The notes under the pieces: generated by a model
What the model was told of the DNA's origin: nothing
What the model saw: only the letters and a program-made list of their open reading frames with translations
The model's database searches: none
Shown here: positions 30,657-30,833 of the stretch, piece after piece
Layout: each line of letters starts with the position of its first letter
Position numbering within the stretch: position 1 is the first letter of the stretch
Origin: G021776435 sp046756245
Lineage (GTDB): Bacteria; Pseudomonadota; Alphaproteobacteria; Caulobacterales; Parvularculaceae
Direction of reading: 5' to 3'
NCBI GenBank assembly: GCA_046756245.1
Contig: JBHHVZ010000028.1
Coordinates: 1 to 30,833 of the forward strand
DNA length: 30,833 nucleotides
Program-made: the position numbers and the translations under genes

Positions 30657-30833
30657 GTTTTCCACGTCCCTGGCGTCGCCGGCGCCTTTCCGGCGCGCAG
30701 CTACCATAAGTCGGTGCGCCGATCGGCGCAAAGGGCGCAGCCCGCGGGAAAAATTAAGCGCCTCCAAATGCAGTGGAAGAACGGAAAACGGCCTGACAGG
30801 CCTGTTTGCCGGCAAAGGCTTAATGGCGGAGAG

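Overview
The window looks like chromosomal DNA of a GC-rich alphaproteobacterium. The pointers are the lgt–midA-type methyltransferase–pgeF string, a UbiK–YbjN–proC string, a PAS_5-family protein, an OmpR/EnvZ-type pair and a stand-alone RnfD-like/DUF2330 pair. A Parvularculales- or Caulobacterales-like lineage would fit, but that is a guess. I see no rRNA, tRNA, CRISPR array, insertion sequence or phage gene. Coding density is high and many neighbours overlap by 4 bases.

Layout. 1–2.8 kb (minus): lgt, a MidA/NDUFAF7-type methyltransferase and pgeF (cut by the window edge), joined by two ATGA overlaps. 2.9–5.2 kb (plus): ubiK-like, ybjN-like, a secreted NTF2/SnoaL-like protein, proC. 5.2–10.2 kb (minus): an RnfD-like membrane protein and a secreted DUF2330 protein, then pgsA, an OmpR-like regulator and an EnvZ-like kinase. 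10.5–11.1 kb (plus): an OmpW-like barrel with a clear terminator. 11.3–13.25 kb (minus): uvrC. 13.3 kb (plus): a DUF3592 protein. 13.8–16.2 kb (minus): a previously easy-to-miss 26-residue membrane protein, a CaCA antiporter, a pteridine-reductase-like SDR with a TTG start, and folB. 16.4–18.8 kb: PAS_5 protein, CPBP protease, an anchored acidic protein and a lone HPt protein. 18.9–20.0 kb (minus): a CoxE-type VWA protein. 20.2–23.55 kb (plus): rfbB-rfbD-rfbA-rfbC, a complete dTDP-L-rhamnose operon. 23.7–26.4 kb (minus): a TIR–membrane–TPR protein followed by a small lipoprotein. 26.9–30.8 kb: a lipoprotein phosphatase of the Shewanella-like PPP type, a CotH-like putative kinase-fold protein, an SdiA-regulated/YjiK-like propeller protein and a DUF4956 membrane protein.

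How they work together. The first two thirds is mostly housekeeping: envelope lipoprotein maturation, ubiquinone, proline, phospholipid, folate and DNA repair. The accessory material is concentrated in three places: the RnfD-like/DUF2330 pair, which sits between uvrC and pgsA; the TIR–TPR gene with its lipoprotein partner; and the right end, where a CotH-like protein and DUF4956 lie close together. In other bacteria those two families occur beside VTC-type polyphosphate polymerases, so the right end may be the edge of a phosphate or polyphosphate-related locus that continues outside the window. That last point is inference.
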